From the NCBI RefSeq assembly GCF_027942865.1, contig NC_134509.1, positions 9,507,754-9,571,753 of the forward strand: a stretch of 64,000 nt of DNA, in the 5' to 3' direction. The translations under genes and the position numbers were made by a program. The stretch comes from Odontesthes bonariensis. Lineage: Eukaryota; Chordata; Actinopteri; Atheriniformes; Atherinopsidae. Below the pieces are notes generated by a model. The model ran no database searches and had not been told where the DNA came from. It saw nothing but the letters and a program-made list of their open reading frames with translations. Of the stretch, positions 52,332 to 64,000 are shown piece by piece; within the stretch, counting starts at the first letter, position 1; each line of letters begins with the position of its first letter.

Positions 52332-53766
52332 GTGTGTCAAGCAAAGCTCAACAAACAGCTTAAAGAAAAATGAGGGCAGCCAAGCAGAAACCATGATTAG
52401 TTTCTATAGACATTTTCATTCTGGAAATGAGCCTCCAGAGGGCAGAAGTGCTGCAATCACAGATGATTCAGTTAGTGGCTGACTGAAAAAAAAAAAAAAA
52501 AAAAAAAAAGTACATTTAGAAAATGCCCAACAAGAAGCTTAATATTGCCAAAGACCACAAAATGAACTGAATTCCTGACATATTAGCATAGCTTATTAAT
52601 GGTCTGCTTGTTGAAACAGTTGCCAGAATAGTTTAAAAGAATAAAGTGGATACAACATAAAACCATGTGGAAATAAACCTGGTAAAGTGGGTTTTAACAG
52701 TTGATTTTAGGAACATTTGTCACTGCGAGACAAAGCTCGTCGACTTGACTGCTCTGTTTCTACAGTCGTCTCTGTAGAAAGAATGAAGATCAACTAGAGA
52801 CATTAGTTCCCTCACAAATAAACTTTTTTTTAATTCACGTTTTGAAGTTGACTCCAACAGCAAGCTGGAGAGTCAAACAGGAGCGTATAGAGATGGAATG
52901 ACTGATGAATAGAGCGGCGAGGTGTAACATGATGAAACATTGTACAGCAAGTCGATCATTTCTAATGTAAGAAGTAGACAAAGTGAATATTTTAGGCTCT
53001 AGCTGGAGTTCGTTATTATCTCTATAAACAGGGGTCCCCTTTTCAGATTCCAGGAACACAGATTCTCCTAGATTTACTGGAACTCTTTCACATGTCTTCA
53101 AAAAGTCACAAAACACCCATGAGAAGCTTGTACAGAACGAAGATTAGAGAAGACTGTGGAGTCTTCACTTTTCTGATAATGTTCTCTGATCAGAGGTACA
53201 ATTGTATTGACATTAGGCTGTCTCGACATATGATTAGAAAAAAAGAGAAATTAGGTTACTTGTCTGACTAATCATAAAAAAAAAAACTACAAAGTGCAGC
53301 ATCAAATCACAGTATGACGGCACAAATAAAAAAAACTACCAGCTTACATGTTACTACAAACAGTTTTATCTATCCTGGTGGCATTATATAGCTGCAAGCA
53401 TGACTGCAAACTCCTTTTTCATCATCCGTGTGTTTGTCTGGTCCGTCTGACCTCACCAGTGACAGACGAGTGCATTGATATGCGACTCCTTCATGATAGC
53501 TTATCACCTTATTTTTGGGATAAAGAGCTCAAAAAATCAAATCGCTATCAGTCTTTTCGGACTTTAATCACAACTCACCCCAACTTACAACCCCCCCCCC
53601 CCCACCTACATATTGATCAGAACTTTGCTGGATCGTGACATCTTGCTGGTGAGGGTATTCTCAGAAATCTGCTTCGCTGAGTGTTTCAGAGACAGACTAT
53701 TGGACCACACTTTCTCCAGATAGACATTGAACACCTGGTGATGATAATGGGGAGAGTTCAGAGGGC

Positions 53767-53776
53767 TTTTTATATG
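53767..53776 (+). promoter_or_regulatory. Possible TATA box of the GIMAP-like gene
   Basis: A TTTTTATATG run lies about 100 bp upstream of the ATG at 53870, which would leave a 5' UTR of roughly 70 nt. No other core element was recognised. AT-rich matches are common in this region, so this is weak. Confidence 0.25.
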
Positions 53777-53869
53777 TCAAAGGGTAGCACACGCCCACAG
53801 TGACAGCACCTATATGCTGCAGGATTTTCATCTGTTCCCAGTTTGTGGAGGAAAAAGAGAAGAAACGAC

Positions 53870-55565
53870 ATGTCGTCCCCCAAGAAGCTGTCTTCGGTGG
53901 GCTTTGCAGGTGGGTCTTCATCATTTTTCTTTCTTTCTGTCTTTCTGTCTGTCTTTCTTTCTTTTGAACTTTATCTTCCATTTTGTCTCCTCAGGCAAGA
54001 GGGCCTCTACCTCCTCCTTCACAGTCATTAGGCTGGTTTTACTGGGGAGGACGGGCAGTGGAAAAAGCTCCACTGCCAACTCCATCTTGGGCCGTAAGGT
54101 CTTGGACTTGAAGGTCAGCAGCGCCTTAGCCACCCAGCGTTGCCGCAGGGTCAGTGGAGAATTTCGTGGACAACAGCTGTTAATCCTTGACACTCCCGGG
54201 GTGCTGGATACTCATCACACTCTACAGGAGGTTCAGAGGGAGCTGAGGAGGAGCGTGAGCCTTCTCTTCCCCGGGCCGCATGCTTTCCTTATTGTAATTC
54301 AGATTGGGAGGTTCACTCAGGATGAGAGAGATGCGGTATGCCAAATCAAAGAGGCAATAGGTTCCCATGCTTTGAGCTTCTCTGTGGTGGTCTTTACCCA
54401 TGGAGACCGTCTGGAAGAGGGGGGATCTGTGAAGCAATGTCTAATAGACGACTGTAGGGATCTTGCTGAGCTGGTGGCTGCATGTGGTGGCAGGTACTGT
54501 GTTTTCAACAACCTAAGCTCCAAGAACAAGGAGCAGGTGTCCGAGCTGCTCGCCTTGGTGGAGGACATGATGCGAGACAATGGAGAGAGCTGCTACAACA
54601 GCAAAATGCTGCATAGAGCAGAGCAGGACATGGCTCATCAGCTGCAAGAAGAGAGTAGACTGCTGACTGAGAAGGGCGAGCTGCTGAAAAAGAAGCAGGA
54701 GGAAATTATAAAAGAATGGTATGAGAAGGAGCTGGAAAGGATTCAGCAGAAACACAACATAGAGTTGGAGGAGCTGAAGAGGGAACTGGAGCTCGAGAAG
54801 GAGAAGGAGGAGAAACAGGCAACAGATCGAGAGGAGGCCTTCAGGCGAGAGATGGAGGAGAGAAAGTCTCAAGAGGTGGTGTTGTTGAAAGAGGTGGAGA
54901 GGAAGAAAAAGGAAGCTCTTCAGGAAAGACTTGACAAACTTACTATAATGTTTGAGGAGCAGGTTGAGCAGGAGCAGAAAACAAGACACTTGATGGAGGA
55001 GAGGATCAAAAAGGAAAAGGAGGAAAGTGAAAGGAAAGAAAGAGAGAGGGAGCTTCAGCAGATCCAGATGGAGCAGGCCATCAGGCAGAGAGAAGAAATG
55101 GAGAGAGATGCCCTGCAGAGAGAGTTTGAAAAACTCTTCCGGAGTCTGGAAAAGCTGAGCAAGAAGGAGGACGAGAAGAATAAGCAAATGGAGAACATGC
55201 TCAGACATGAGAGGCAGGAGAATCAGAGAGAAATGGAGATACAGATGGAGCACCTCAGAGCAGAGAAACGGAGATCGGAGGCGTTCAAACGGGAGTTAAA
55301 ACTGCTGAAAATCAAGGTAGAGCAACAAAAAGTGAGTGAAGAGGACTTCAAGAGACTGCTGGAGGAGAGTCTGGAAAAGGAGAGGGAAAGGTGCATCAAG
55401 GAAACCTCCACTTTGAAGAAGCTGTGTGGCAAGAAATGTGCAGAGATCTTTGAGAAGGTGTCTGCACAGAAGCACTGGACAGTGACCGGATATGTGCAAG
55501 AGATGGGACTGTTGGGGCTGAATGCAGCTTTAGAGAAGGTTGGAGCTCCGTGCTGCATACAGTGA
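53870..55565 (+). CDS. GIMAP/AIG1-type GTPase with long coiled coil
   Basis: Two exons, 53870-53909 and 53995-55563 plus stop, give 536 residues. The 85-bp intron has GT/AG ends and a pyrimidine-rich 3' half. Residues 1-13 precede the splice. The AIG1-type G domain covers about 24-210: P-loop GRTGSGKSS (31-39), G3 DTPG, the AIG1 conserved box ([20 protein letters not shown]) and a G4-like FTHGD. GIMAP proteins are GTPases best known from lymphocyte survival and from membranes of intracellular organelles. Residues about 215-480 are an almost uninterrupted Glu/Lys/Arg-rich coiled coil. The C-terminal 45 residues are different and end in CCIQ, a possible CAAX box. I cannot name a specific family member; fish have expanded sets of these genes. 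An apparent upstream extension to 53814 arises from reading through the intron. AATAAA at 55930. Confidence 0.88.
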
Positions 55566-58077
55566 CACCTCAAACATTGGAATTTTGCTGATTTGAACAG
55601 TTTTTTTTACACTGTGGACTGTAGCAGTTTTCAGAAATGTGGTCACAATGTATGATTTCGACTTCTAATTTTGTTTTTGTTTTTTCTCTGTTTTGTCGCA
55701 TCAACCATTAACTGAAGAGTCAGGAATAGACAGGAAATGAATGCCCGTATGAAAGCAATTTCATTCCGAGAAATGGATGTAATTCCTGTGTGTGCCCTAA
55801 ATCAGCAAATGCACAAAGTCTCAAAAATGATGGAGATAATCTGATTAATAACACCCCGCCCTCTGCCCTGCACTGCTGTCTCTGTTTCCATCATCTAAAT
55901 CTGTACTCAAACAAAACCCAGTTGCCATTAATAAAGAGCGAATATTGCTTTTCAGCACTGTTTCAGTGTTCCTTACCTCAGCTGTGACCTGAGCTGTGCC
56001 ATCTGGTTGTGTTCCCAGCCAAAGGGTCTGCTTTTATCCACCGCATCACTGAGTGGGTTTGAGTGTTCCTTTGATTGTGTTTGTGGGCACTTGTATTCCC
56101 CATGTTGTGGGGACATAGTGTTAATCTGTTTATACAATCAGGTCCACTTGCCTTCCTTTTGGGAACAAAAAGACAGGTTAAGTTGATAGTTATAGTTTGG
56201 GTTAATGAATGTAAGTCAGCGCTGTGAAGTGCAATAGCCTGACAAAATGCTGTCTGAGATGATGTAAAAAATATTAGAGCCACGGATAAGTTATTCATTG
56301 AGAGACATTTTTACAGAGAGGTAGGACAAATTTGCAAATTTCACCTACATTCAACAGGAAGTTTAGAATAAGAGATGGCACATTGAAAAAGGAACTGAAG
56401 AGCTTTACGCTGGACAACTGAACTGAAGTATTGGCATAAAGTGACTAACACGCCTTTATTCAGTTTTTACAAATAATTATAGACAGAAATGCTCTGCATG
56501 CTCTGGTTTGTAAGCTAGTTTGACATCATGAAGCTAACTCTAATCACCGATTTTTGGATCACTAACTGCTTTGTCAAATGTTTTATACGGTAATTAAGGT
56601 TTTTGTTAGCATAGCATAGTTTGCTTGCTTGGTCTTTGAACACAATGATTTTCACTTGACATTTCAAACATACAACGTTTGAGCCAACACTTGAGACAAA
56701 ATACTTAGAAATCTCTTTGTGGGTGAGAGGACAGCATTCAAAGTCAACAATTTCCCTTTTTTGAATATTCATCCAGTGTACGGTTCTGCCATCACCATCG
56801 CAAAATAACGGCCATGTTGCCACGATGGAATTTAAGATAAGCAATTGGTTTTCATCAAATAGTCAAATGTCTTACTTTCAGCGTGTCATATGTTTTCTGT
56901 GTTCTATTGTAAATAAAACACTGTTTTAAGAGAATTGCAAATCATTGCACTCTGTTTTTATGTATCTTATAAATGGCATCAAAACTATTTGGAATTGGAG
57001 TTTAAAATAAACACAGAAATGCATATGGAGATTATATTTCCACTCATCTGCTAAAGAAAATTTCTCAACATTGCAACAGTGCAAGAAAACATTAATAAAT
57101 AAAAAAAAATCAGTTTTTGGTTTTAGTGCAGCACCTTTAACTCATCTGTAATTTCAAATTCACAGACTGCCTGAAGTACTTATTACTCATTTGCATTCGA
57201 TAATGAACTCATTGAAAGATTTTGAATAAATGGTGTAAAGTGTGTAAAGCAGCAGATTTTTTCAGCAAGCGTGAGTGCTAATAGTGAAAAGTTTTGGTGA
57301 ACTTCAACATGACTACACTATCTGAGATCTTCGGTCTGCACAACGCAGTGACAAAACACAAATCTGGAATCAGATGTATTTTTATGATACCAGCTTGTAA
57401 TGCCTGCAATTATTTCTTTGAGTCTAATACACAATGCTTATCAAGAGTCTGAACATTGTGTTCATGAATATCCCAATAAAATGCTGCCTGGGTTGATGAG
57501 CACTACTTTGCAATCCAATCAGCCACGAGCTCTGAGGTAAAAAAAACCCCAACAGAATCTACTCAGGTGTATCAGATACACATCCGCTGTGTACACTCTG
57601 AGCCTTGTAGCTTTGAGTGTACTCAGTTTGGTTGGCTGATTATGAACTTTTTGTTCGACTTCTCAAACAGGAAGAAATCATTCATTAATGATCCTGCTAG
57701 AACCTATTTTGCAACATTTAACTGACTTATTTAACTAACTGACTTAACAGCAAACTGAATGACAGGAATACATTTTTTTTAAGGCAAATGGGGTCAACTG
57801 CTCAACTCAAATGATGGATTCACACAGAATCATCAACACTCCTTTACCTTTTTCAGTTGCTACCACCCCTCACGTTGTATTCAGTTGAATATCAAATATA
57901 TATTCACTGTATGCAACTGAATATAGTAGACCATTCAGCAGGTTACAGGACAAGTATTTAATCAGTTTGGAGCTACAAGGAGAACTGAACATATGTTTAT
58001 TTTGATCGTCATCCATGCCAACTTTGTACAAGTGTGTGTTATTTTATCTTGCTCTGGAGGCTAAACAAGTCCACTTA

Positions 58078-58385
58078 TCCATCCATTTTCTATACCCACT
58101 TAATCCAATTTAGGGTCGCGGAGGGGGCTGGAGCCTATCCCAGCTGTCATTGGGTGAGAGGCAGGGTGCACCCTGGACAGGTTGCCAGTCCATCAGAGTG
58201 CCACACAGAGACAAACGAGACACACGACCATGCACACTCACACTCAATCCTAGGGATAATTTAGAGTCACCAATTAACCTAACATGCATTTTTCTGGAGG
58301 AAGAGAGAACCCCACGCATATACGCGGGAGAACATGCAAACTCCACATAGAAGGGCCCCAGCTGGGAATCGAACCTGGAGCCCTC
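58078..58385 (-). mobile_element. Teleost SINE with tRNA-like B box and (GGAT)n tail
   Basis: On the minus strand it has GGTTCGATTCCC (B-box consensus) near the high-coordinate end. The familiar fish body follows (GTTAGGTTAATTGGTGACTC, GGATAGGCTCCAGCCCCC), then ATAGAAAATGGATGGAT as the tail. The copy is nearly full length but has small gaps. Confidence 0.75.
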
Positions 58386-59021
58386 TTTTAATTCCTAATG
58401 ACACAATGCAATTGTAGCTCCACGCAGAACCAGCCTGAACCCGGATAAATTAAATATAGCCATCTGAAAAGAGATACATGAATAAAACCTATTCATAAAA
58501 AAATAAAAAAATGAATAAATCCCCCGGCTAAATGGACATGCAATCAGAAGGCTGCGCAAGTTTTGCTCTCTGCACCTGCGTGTCTGCGATCCACATGGTG
58601 GCGCTGATATGGGGTCGGAGGGGGTTGGAGTGTTTTTTAAGGACAGACATCCTGCAGAACACTGTGAACCTTATGATGAAGGCCTTGGTTGACACATGTC
58701 TTCTGACTGACACTGACTTCTGAGGAGGAAACCATGGCTTTCTGTCGGGTGTGAAAAGGCATCCAGCACACCATGAATGTATTACAGTCTTTGCATGTAG
58801 TTTGCATTCCATTCTGCACATGGCTTCGTTAATCTTTTTAGACACCGGACACTTCTGCAAGCTGAAAGGAATGAGGTAAATGACTGTGATTAAAAATTAG
58901 GTAATAACAGTTGGACCACAGAAAAAACAGCTCCAACTAAATCAAGTAGGACAAAACGGACTTCATATAAGGATGTACATGTTTGAGGGTATGAATGTAA
59001 AGAACAGCAGCAAAGGATTTA

Positions 59022-59586
59022 CAGCGGCATGCAAAAGCTTGGGCACCTGTTCCAACATCTGTTACTGTGAAGAGTTAGGGGAGTATGACATGTATTCGTA
59101 TTAATTTTCATATTCTGCACTGAGTTCATTTTTTCCTTGTCAAGCCCAAATCATGATTGATCCACCCCAGTGCTTAACAGCTAGATAGCTGTTTTAAAAT
59201 AGATTAGATTTTTTAATTTAGTCAGTGGTCTTGGGCTCTTTTTTTTTATTTTTAATTTGCAAAGTTCTGAGACGAAGTCTGATGACTATCTAAAGAAGGC
59301 AAAATTTGTGCAGTTGTACAGTAGCTGAACAATAGCCCGGTGTGCCGCCACTTCAGTCTCATAAATGCTCCTGGAAATCTTTTGCAGCCAAATAGGGGCT
59401 TTGATTTGCCTTTCTGGTGATCTGAGAAGAAGCTCTTTCAAATGGTTTTCTTGGTCTGCCAGACCTCCTCTTGACTCCATCCTTCATAATAACTGGCAAC
59501 TATAGTTATATTTGAATGTGAAGATGCTTTTCTATCTTCTTTAAGCCTTTAGCCTTTAAGAGTGCTCAAACTCTTGCCTCCCACTG
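59022..59586 (-). mobile_element. Internally deleted Tc1/mariner element
   Basis: Terminal inverted repeats of about 28 bp with mismatches (left CAGCGGCATGCAAAAGCTTG; right, reversed, CAGTGGGAGGCAAGAGTTTG) sit between TA dinucleotides, the Tc1/mariner target. The minus strand near 59363-59480 reads RSGRPRKPFERASSQITRKA, a Tc1-type helix-turn-helix/GRPR region, which then breaks. The catalytic part is missing. Confidence 0.75.
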
Positions 59587-60101
59587 TATAGAATAGGTGG
59601 AAATGTGTGTTGTTGTTTGTGTTGAATGTTCATGGTTATATGGAATGTTGGGCATGTTCTGTTATAATCTTCAAAAATTAATTAAAAGACAAATAATAAC
59701 ATCATGGGAAAACATTCAACCAGTAACTTGCATGGTTTATAAAGCAACAATGGAAGCAACATGAGTCAAATATGTTAAAACAACATGTACTGTTTACAAT
59801 AAAGTCTACAGGGGGACACAATCTAAGTAGAAAGATAAGTGAGATTTGTTTACAAATGTGCTCACAGTATTAAAAAAATGGCTCCTGCATTTCTCAGGTG
59901 ACCAACTTGTCTCGGTCTTGTGCTTCTCTGAGCTGTGTTGTACACACTCACGCTGTGCGCTCAGAGCAGCAGCACAGATCAGTCAGACCTGAGCGGGACG
60001 CGAGAACTCCGCTGTGAGTGAGTTGTAAAGCTTCTTTATCTGATAACGGCGCGGATTATCGTCCGTTCAGTCTAACATGTGGCCGTGCGCAGCTCTCGGC
60101 A

Positions 60102-61466
60102 ATGAATAACACCACCGGCTCGGCGCTGGATGGAGCTGGCAGCCGGGAGGAACCGCCGGCGCACCGAGCTGCAACGGCCTGCGTCCTGGTGCTGCTTATC
60201 ATTTGGACGCTTTTTGGTAACTTCACCGTGTGCGCAGCCGTTTTTCGCTACCGCCATTTGCGCGCTAAAGTTACAAACATCTTTATCGTATCACTGGCTC
60301 TATCCGATCTCCTAGTTGCCGTTCTGGTGATGCCGTGGAAAGCAGTGGCTGAAGTGGCCGGTTTCTGGCCGTTTGGAGGCTTCTGTAAGACCTGGCTGGC
60401 TTGCGACATCATGTGCTCCACGGCCTCCATCCTCAACCTCTGTGTCATTAGCGTGGACCGGTACTGGGCTATCTCCAGCCCATTCCGCTACGAGAGGAAC
60501 ATGAACAAAAAGGTGGCCTTCGTCATGATCGGAGTGACCTGGACGGTGTCCGTGGTGATCTCCTTCGTTCCTGTGCAGCTGGACTGGCACCGGGCGGAGA
60601 TCGGTGACATGACCGGGCAGAATTTAGCGCCACGTGAGAATACTGATGGGAGCTGTGACTCCAGCCTAAGCCGTACTTACGCCATATCCTCCTCCCTCAT
60701 CAGTTTCTACATCCCTGTTCTTATCATGATTGTCACATACACCCGCATCTACCGGATAGCCCAGATGCAGATCCGAGTGATATCCTCTTTGGAGCGAGCG
60801 GCGGAGCACGCGCAGAGTTGCCGTTCGCACGAACCTGAAGTGGTTCCAGACATGTGCACAGAAATTGGTGCCAACTCCTGTCAGTCTCACATCAGCGCTA
60901 ATTCCGATTCCCAGTGCCCCAGCCAGACACATCGCGAGCTTAAAGTTTCAATCAGAAAAGAGACAAAAGTGCTCAAAACTCTGAGCATCATAATGGGTGT
61001 TTTCGTCTGCTGCTGGTTGCCATTTTTTATCCTAAACTGCGCTCTGCCTTTCTGCCCCGCACCACGGGCCCCGGGAGCCCAGCGTGGCCCTTACTGCGTC
61101 AGCGAAAAAACATTTGATGTCTTCGTGTGGATCGGCTGGAGCAACTCGTCTCTTAACCCGATCATTTACGCGTTCAATGCGGACTTCAGGGACGCCTTCT
61201 TGCGCCTGTTGCGCTGTCGCGGACGCGGCTTCTTCGCTGCGGTGAGCGCAGCTGTGGAGACGATGATGGCGAGCAACGAGACCGGAAACCAGAGGAGGGA
61301 CAGCCAGCCGAAGGCGAAGCTGAGCATCTCCGCGAACGCCAGAGGAAGTCAGGACAGCGGGAAAGCCACGGCGGCTGTGTTTTATCACAGAGGGGCCAAG
61401 TCGGAAGCAGTTTTGGACACTGGGGAAAGATGCGACAAAGACAAACTGACGCACATACCAATATAG
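60102..61466 (+). CDS. D1-class dopamine receptor (D5/D1B-like), intronless
   Basis: This is a Gs-coupled seven-transmembrane receptor for dopamine at the plasma membrane. The single exon encodes 454 residues. Visible: N-terminal glycosylation sequons at N2/N3; TM1 (about 24-48); D69 in TM2; the amine-binding D102 in TM3 (CDIMCSTAS); DRY at 119-121; the TM5 serines S197, S198 and S201; CWLPFF in TM6; NPIIY in TM7; and a Cys after helix 8 for palmitoylation. The third loop segment [16 protein letters not shown], followed by [10 protein letters not shown], resembles D5 more than D1, and no introns fits D1-class genes. ATG 60102 is chosen because the frame further upstream (from 60018) has only a GTG. 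Odd points: a cysteine (C101) immediately before D102 where D1/D5 have Phe, and a short, divergent C-terminal tail. It could be drd5 or another fish D1-class paralogue, so no symbol is given. Confidence 0.92.
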   Translation: MNNTTGSALDGAGSREEPPAHRAATACVLVLLIIWTLFGNFTVCAAVFRYRHLRAKVTNIFIVSLALSDLLVAVLVMPWKAVAEVAGFWPFGGFCKTWLACDIMCSTASILNLCVISVDRYWAISSPFRYERNMNKKVAFVMIGVTWTVSVVISFVPVQLDWHRAEIGDMTGQNLAPRENTDGSCDSSLSRTYAISSSLISFYIPVLIMIVTYTRIYRIAQMQIRVISSLERAAEHAQSCRSHEPEVVPDMCTEIGANSCQSHISANSDSQCPSQTHRELKVSIRKETKVLKTLSIIMGVFVCCWLPFFILNCALPFCPAPRAPGAQRGPYCVSEKTFDVFVWIGWSNSSLNPIIYAFNADFRDAFLRLLRCRGRGFFAAVSAAVETMMASNETGNQRRDSQPKAKLSISANARGSQDSGKATAAVFYHRGAKSEAVLDTGERCDKDKLTHIPI

Positions 61467-64000
61467 ACAATATCATTTATACAATTACAGACATAACCTA
61501 TGGAATTCCTTTGGATTATTTTTCTTGGACAAATACAGAGGTCTTTCTGTCCAAAATGGCACAGATCCTCAAACCCGAATGCTTTAGCAAATGAAAACGA
61601 GTTTTCTCTTTCTCAGGTTAGCCTAAAATATATCACAATTATCAGGCGACTACACTTCTAGGAAACATTTCCTTCTACTAAAGTACATAAGAAATGTCTC
61701 CATTACAAAAATTGCCTGTATTTCCATTCATAGAGTCAGAATTTCTTCATCTGTTAACCAACAACTCTCAGCAACTACAACCTGCCAAATGTTGTCAAAG
61801 AGGTGGGTTATCTTCCCTCACCATGAAGATTTACATTAAGATGATGAAAATTTAAGTGAGGAAGGGGCCATATCAGTCATCTTTAAGGTCTTTGCTGGAC
61901 ACTCCAGAGTATAGCGACTATTTTTGGTGTTTAATTTGCACATTTGCTTTGTGCATTAATGAAAGCTTTCTATGCAAAATATATCTGACTGTCTGACACA
62001 CATCAGCCTTTTGCTATTTTAAAATATTTAATGCCCCAGGGTGTTCATTTACCCATCTCTAATTTGACATGTTTCATCAAAAGTAACAAACCTGCCTAAT
62101 AATTATGCCGATTAAAAATTAGATTCTAATCATTTTTGCAACACCCTGACTCAGTATCACATCTCAGGAAATGGATATTCTAATAAGCATTTAAGTTCAT
62201 GTGAAGTTGTAAGAACCACGCGGAAATAATGCGGTCAGAATACTCACTTGACTTATCAAAATACACACGGCGTAAAACTTACATGTGAGGGGTCAGAGAG
62301 CAGGACAAAAATTGGGAGATGAGAGAGTAAAACTGCAGCAAGGGAGATTTCTTTATTCGATTTTGAACTGTCCTTTTCCCTTATAAATCGCTTTGGATAA
62401 GTGCGTCAGCTAAATGCATAAATGTAAATTTCTTAATATCTGAGTTCAGCATCAAGAAAATGCAGATAAAAATGACAGCCCCACTTCAAAGGACCAGATC
62501 ATGGATGACTATGATTTCAATTTTTTCATTCTATTGGCCTTTCCATCCAAATCAAAATCAAAATCCAGCAGTAGCAAATGGAATCATCTCCTCCTAATTT
62601 TTGCTTCCTCTGTGTCATATCAGAGTAGTAAATCAAGCTAGCATTTGGAATTATCACTGAGATTTTGCTGTAAAAAGTTTGCTCACAGAATTACTAACGT
62701 CAACGGGGTTTTTGCAATGTGGCTATTCAGACATAAAAAGCCAACTATTGCTCCCCTTTCCCCTCCCACATCAGAGGTTTTCTGGTTTTCTCTGAATCTC
62801 TAGAAATAGGATTATGTAAGTAACTTACATTAACACCCAGCTGTTGAGCATCTTGGTGAAGGCACTGTGCACTCTAGTTTCCCCGCATCGATACCTTGAG
62901 AGAAATACACATGAATAATTTGTACCTGAAGGTTGTTCCTGTGAAAGTTGCCCTGACCAGTGAGAATAGTGAAGCTTTTAGCTGAAAACCATAAGAAACC
63001 ATTCTACACAGAGAGCCAGATGTACGAAAGGGGAACACAAGAGTTGAAGTCCCGTATGTTGCTATGTGATCAACTTTTTACATATTAACACTAGTTCATT
63101 TCTGTTTAATGAGACTTCCTTGTTGGTGTTAAATATGTAAGAGTGTGTTATAACCGCCGGAAGAAAGAAGCCTTAATGGAGCCAAAAAGAATTAGAATTT
63201 TTTCCTTAGCTGCAACATTTTTTTTATTAGCTTTTTTAAGCTATTATTGCAGATGTGACTTTAAAAAAAAAAAAAAAAAAGCCTTTTTCCTTTACATTAG
63301 AAGATTGACAGCACGCCCATGTGCATTATTACCGGCAGCATGATCCAGAAACCAGTTAGCTTAGTAGTAAGAAGTAAATCATCAGCGTGTCAGGGATAAA
63401 AAATGGCAGAAATGAGGAACACTCACCTGTGAATATATATACATATATATATATTTTATTTCATCACTTCTGTGATGTGAACTTATAACACTTTCACAAT
63501 GGAGAATAAAATATATTTGTACTAGCTTATGAGAAAAATAGAGTTGAATAAACAGACTAATGTATGGATTAGTGACCTACACAATCACACAAAATGCCCA
63601 TGGCGTGTAAGTCCTAAAACACACAAAATGTGAGAGATTATTTTTCTGAAATCCCCAGGTTTAGCAGCCAACAAGTGATGAGAAAAATCATTTCCGCTGA
63701 CCAGCTATAGTTTTGGGGTTAAGTCCCACAAACATTTATAACCAGAAACCAGTTCATAGTGTCTTTATTCGCATCATAATTTCAGTATCAGTTTGTAACA
63801 TATGTGCATTCCATGCAAGTGCAGTAGGAAGTTAAATTGAGACTACATGGCAGGAAGAACAGGAGCTTCTGTGATGTTACTAGAAATAAAGGACCACTCT
63901 TTTAATCATGAATGATAAACATGTGGCTAACTTCAAATCTCCTTGCTTCTCCTCAAACCAAGCTACAGATGTAGTCAGAAAACTGGAGTTACTTGCAGCA
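61467..64000. other. Region downstream of the dopamine receptor
   Basis: AT-rich sequence; a LINE/SINE tail at 62381-62429, a poly-A run near 63262-63280, an AT microsatellite at about 63437-63456 and an AATAAA at 63505-63510. No coding region is supported. Confidence 0.6.
62381..62429 (+). mobile_element. Fish LINE/SINE 3' tail
   Basis: TTATAAATCGCTTTGGATAA then GCGTCAGCTAAATGCATAAATGTAAAT closely matches the common fish tail GTCGCTTTGGATAAAAGCGT...CTAAATG shared by L2-type LINEs and their SINEs. Confidence 0.7.

Larger units (their letters stand above)
51261..53869. other. chrna9-GIMAP intergenic interval
   Basis: It contains the chrna9 3' UTR with AATAAA at 52031-52036, a 130-bp CA/CG microsatellite and a 20-plus A run at about 52486, then the GIMAP promoter side. 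No other gene is supported. Confidence 0.65.
55566..60101. other. GIMAP-dopamine receptor intergenic interval
   Basis: It contains the GIMAP 3' UTR (AATAAA 55930-55935), unremarkable AT-rich DNA, a SINE (58078-58385) and a Tc1/mariner relic (59022-59586). The last few hundred bases are probably promoter and 5' UTR of the receptor. Confidence 0.65.

Noticed and set aside
53814-53869. Start of the GIMAP-like protein at 53814 with a hydrophobic leader
   Set aside because: The apparent leader comes from translating the 85-bp intron (53910-53994); splicing from ATG 53870 gives the correct frame.
54513-55253. 246-codon Leu-rich open frame on the minus strand
   Set aside because: It is the antisense of the Glu/Lys-rich coiled coil of the GIMAP-like gene; such shadows are expected from GAG/AAG codon use.
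60018-60101. N-terminal extension of the dopamine receptor
   Set aside because: The frame there begins with GTG, not ATG; the first ATG is at 60102.
1-64000. CRISPR arrays, operons or prokaryotic defence systems
   Set aside because: No spaced direct repeats of that kind; all recognised genes are split or vertebrate-type.

Overview
The window reads as nuclear DNA of a teleost fish, probably a compact percomorph-type genome. It has split vertebrate genes with GT/AG introns, many of them only 80-300 bp long. It also has long CA microsatellites, fish-type SINE and LINE tails, and several short DNA transposons with clear inverted repeats and target-site duplications. No prokaryotic features, CRISPR arrays or tRNA/rRNA genes were seen.

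Layout. (1) 97-19706, minus strand: the 5' three quarters of pds5a (cohesin regulator), 25 coding exons whose lengths keep the frame; its 3' end lies off the left edge. (2) About 20.4-21.6 kb: a head-to-head interval shared by pds5a and n4bp2. (3) 21588-32880, plus: complete n4bp2, 17 exons summing to 1761 codons plus stop, with CUE, kinase and SMR modules. (4) 38801-39388, plus: rhoh, a single coding exon for a GTPase-deficient Rho protein. (5) 46419-51260, plus: chrna9, a nicotinic receptor alpha subunit, 7 coding exons. (6) 53870-55565, plus: a GIMAP/AIG1-type GTPase with a very long coiled coil and a CAAX-like end. (7) 60102-61466, plus: an intronless D1-class dopamine receptor, D5-like. 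The order pds5a-n4bp2-rhoh-chrna9 is the order known on human 4p14, which supports the ortholog calls. The GIMAP-like gene is not part of that human block.

Non-genic DNA. The 9.4-kb second intron of pds5a holds three well-delimited DNA transposons: a 473-bp element carrying a RecQ-like Walker A fragment with a 9-bp duplication, a 596-bp PIF/Harbinger-like MITE with a TTA duplication, and a 769-bp hAT element with an 8-bp duplication and a BED-finger relic. A 565-bp Tc1/mariner relic lies upstream of the dopamine receptor. Several LINE/SINE 3' ends, a candidate solo LTR, a Tc1 transposase remnant and microsatellites account for part of the rest.

I found no undescribed multi-gene system. The genes are individually recognisable and act in unrelated processes (cohesion, DNA-end/RNA processing, haematopoietic signalling, cholinergic and dopaminergic signalling). 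The most unusual single observations are a 102-nt intron in chrna9 that is fully open in frame and would encode a hydrophobic segment if retained, and the RecQ-fragment transposon apparently nested in an older element.
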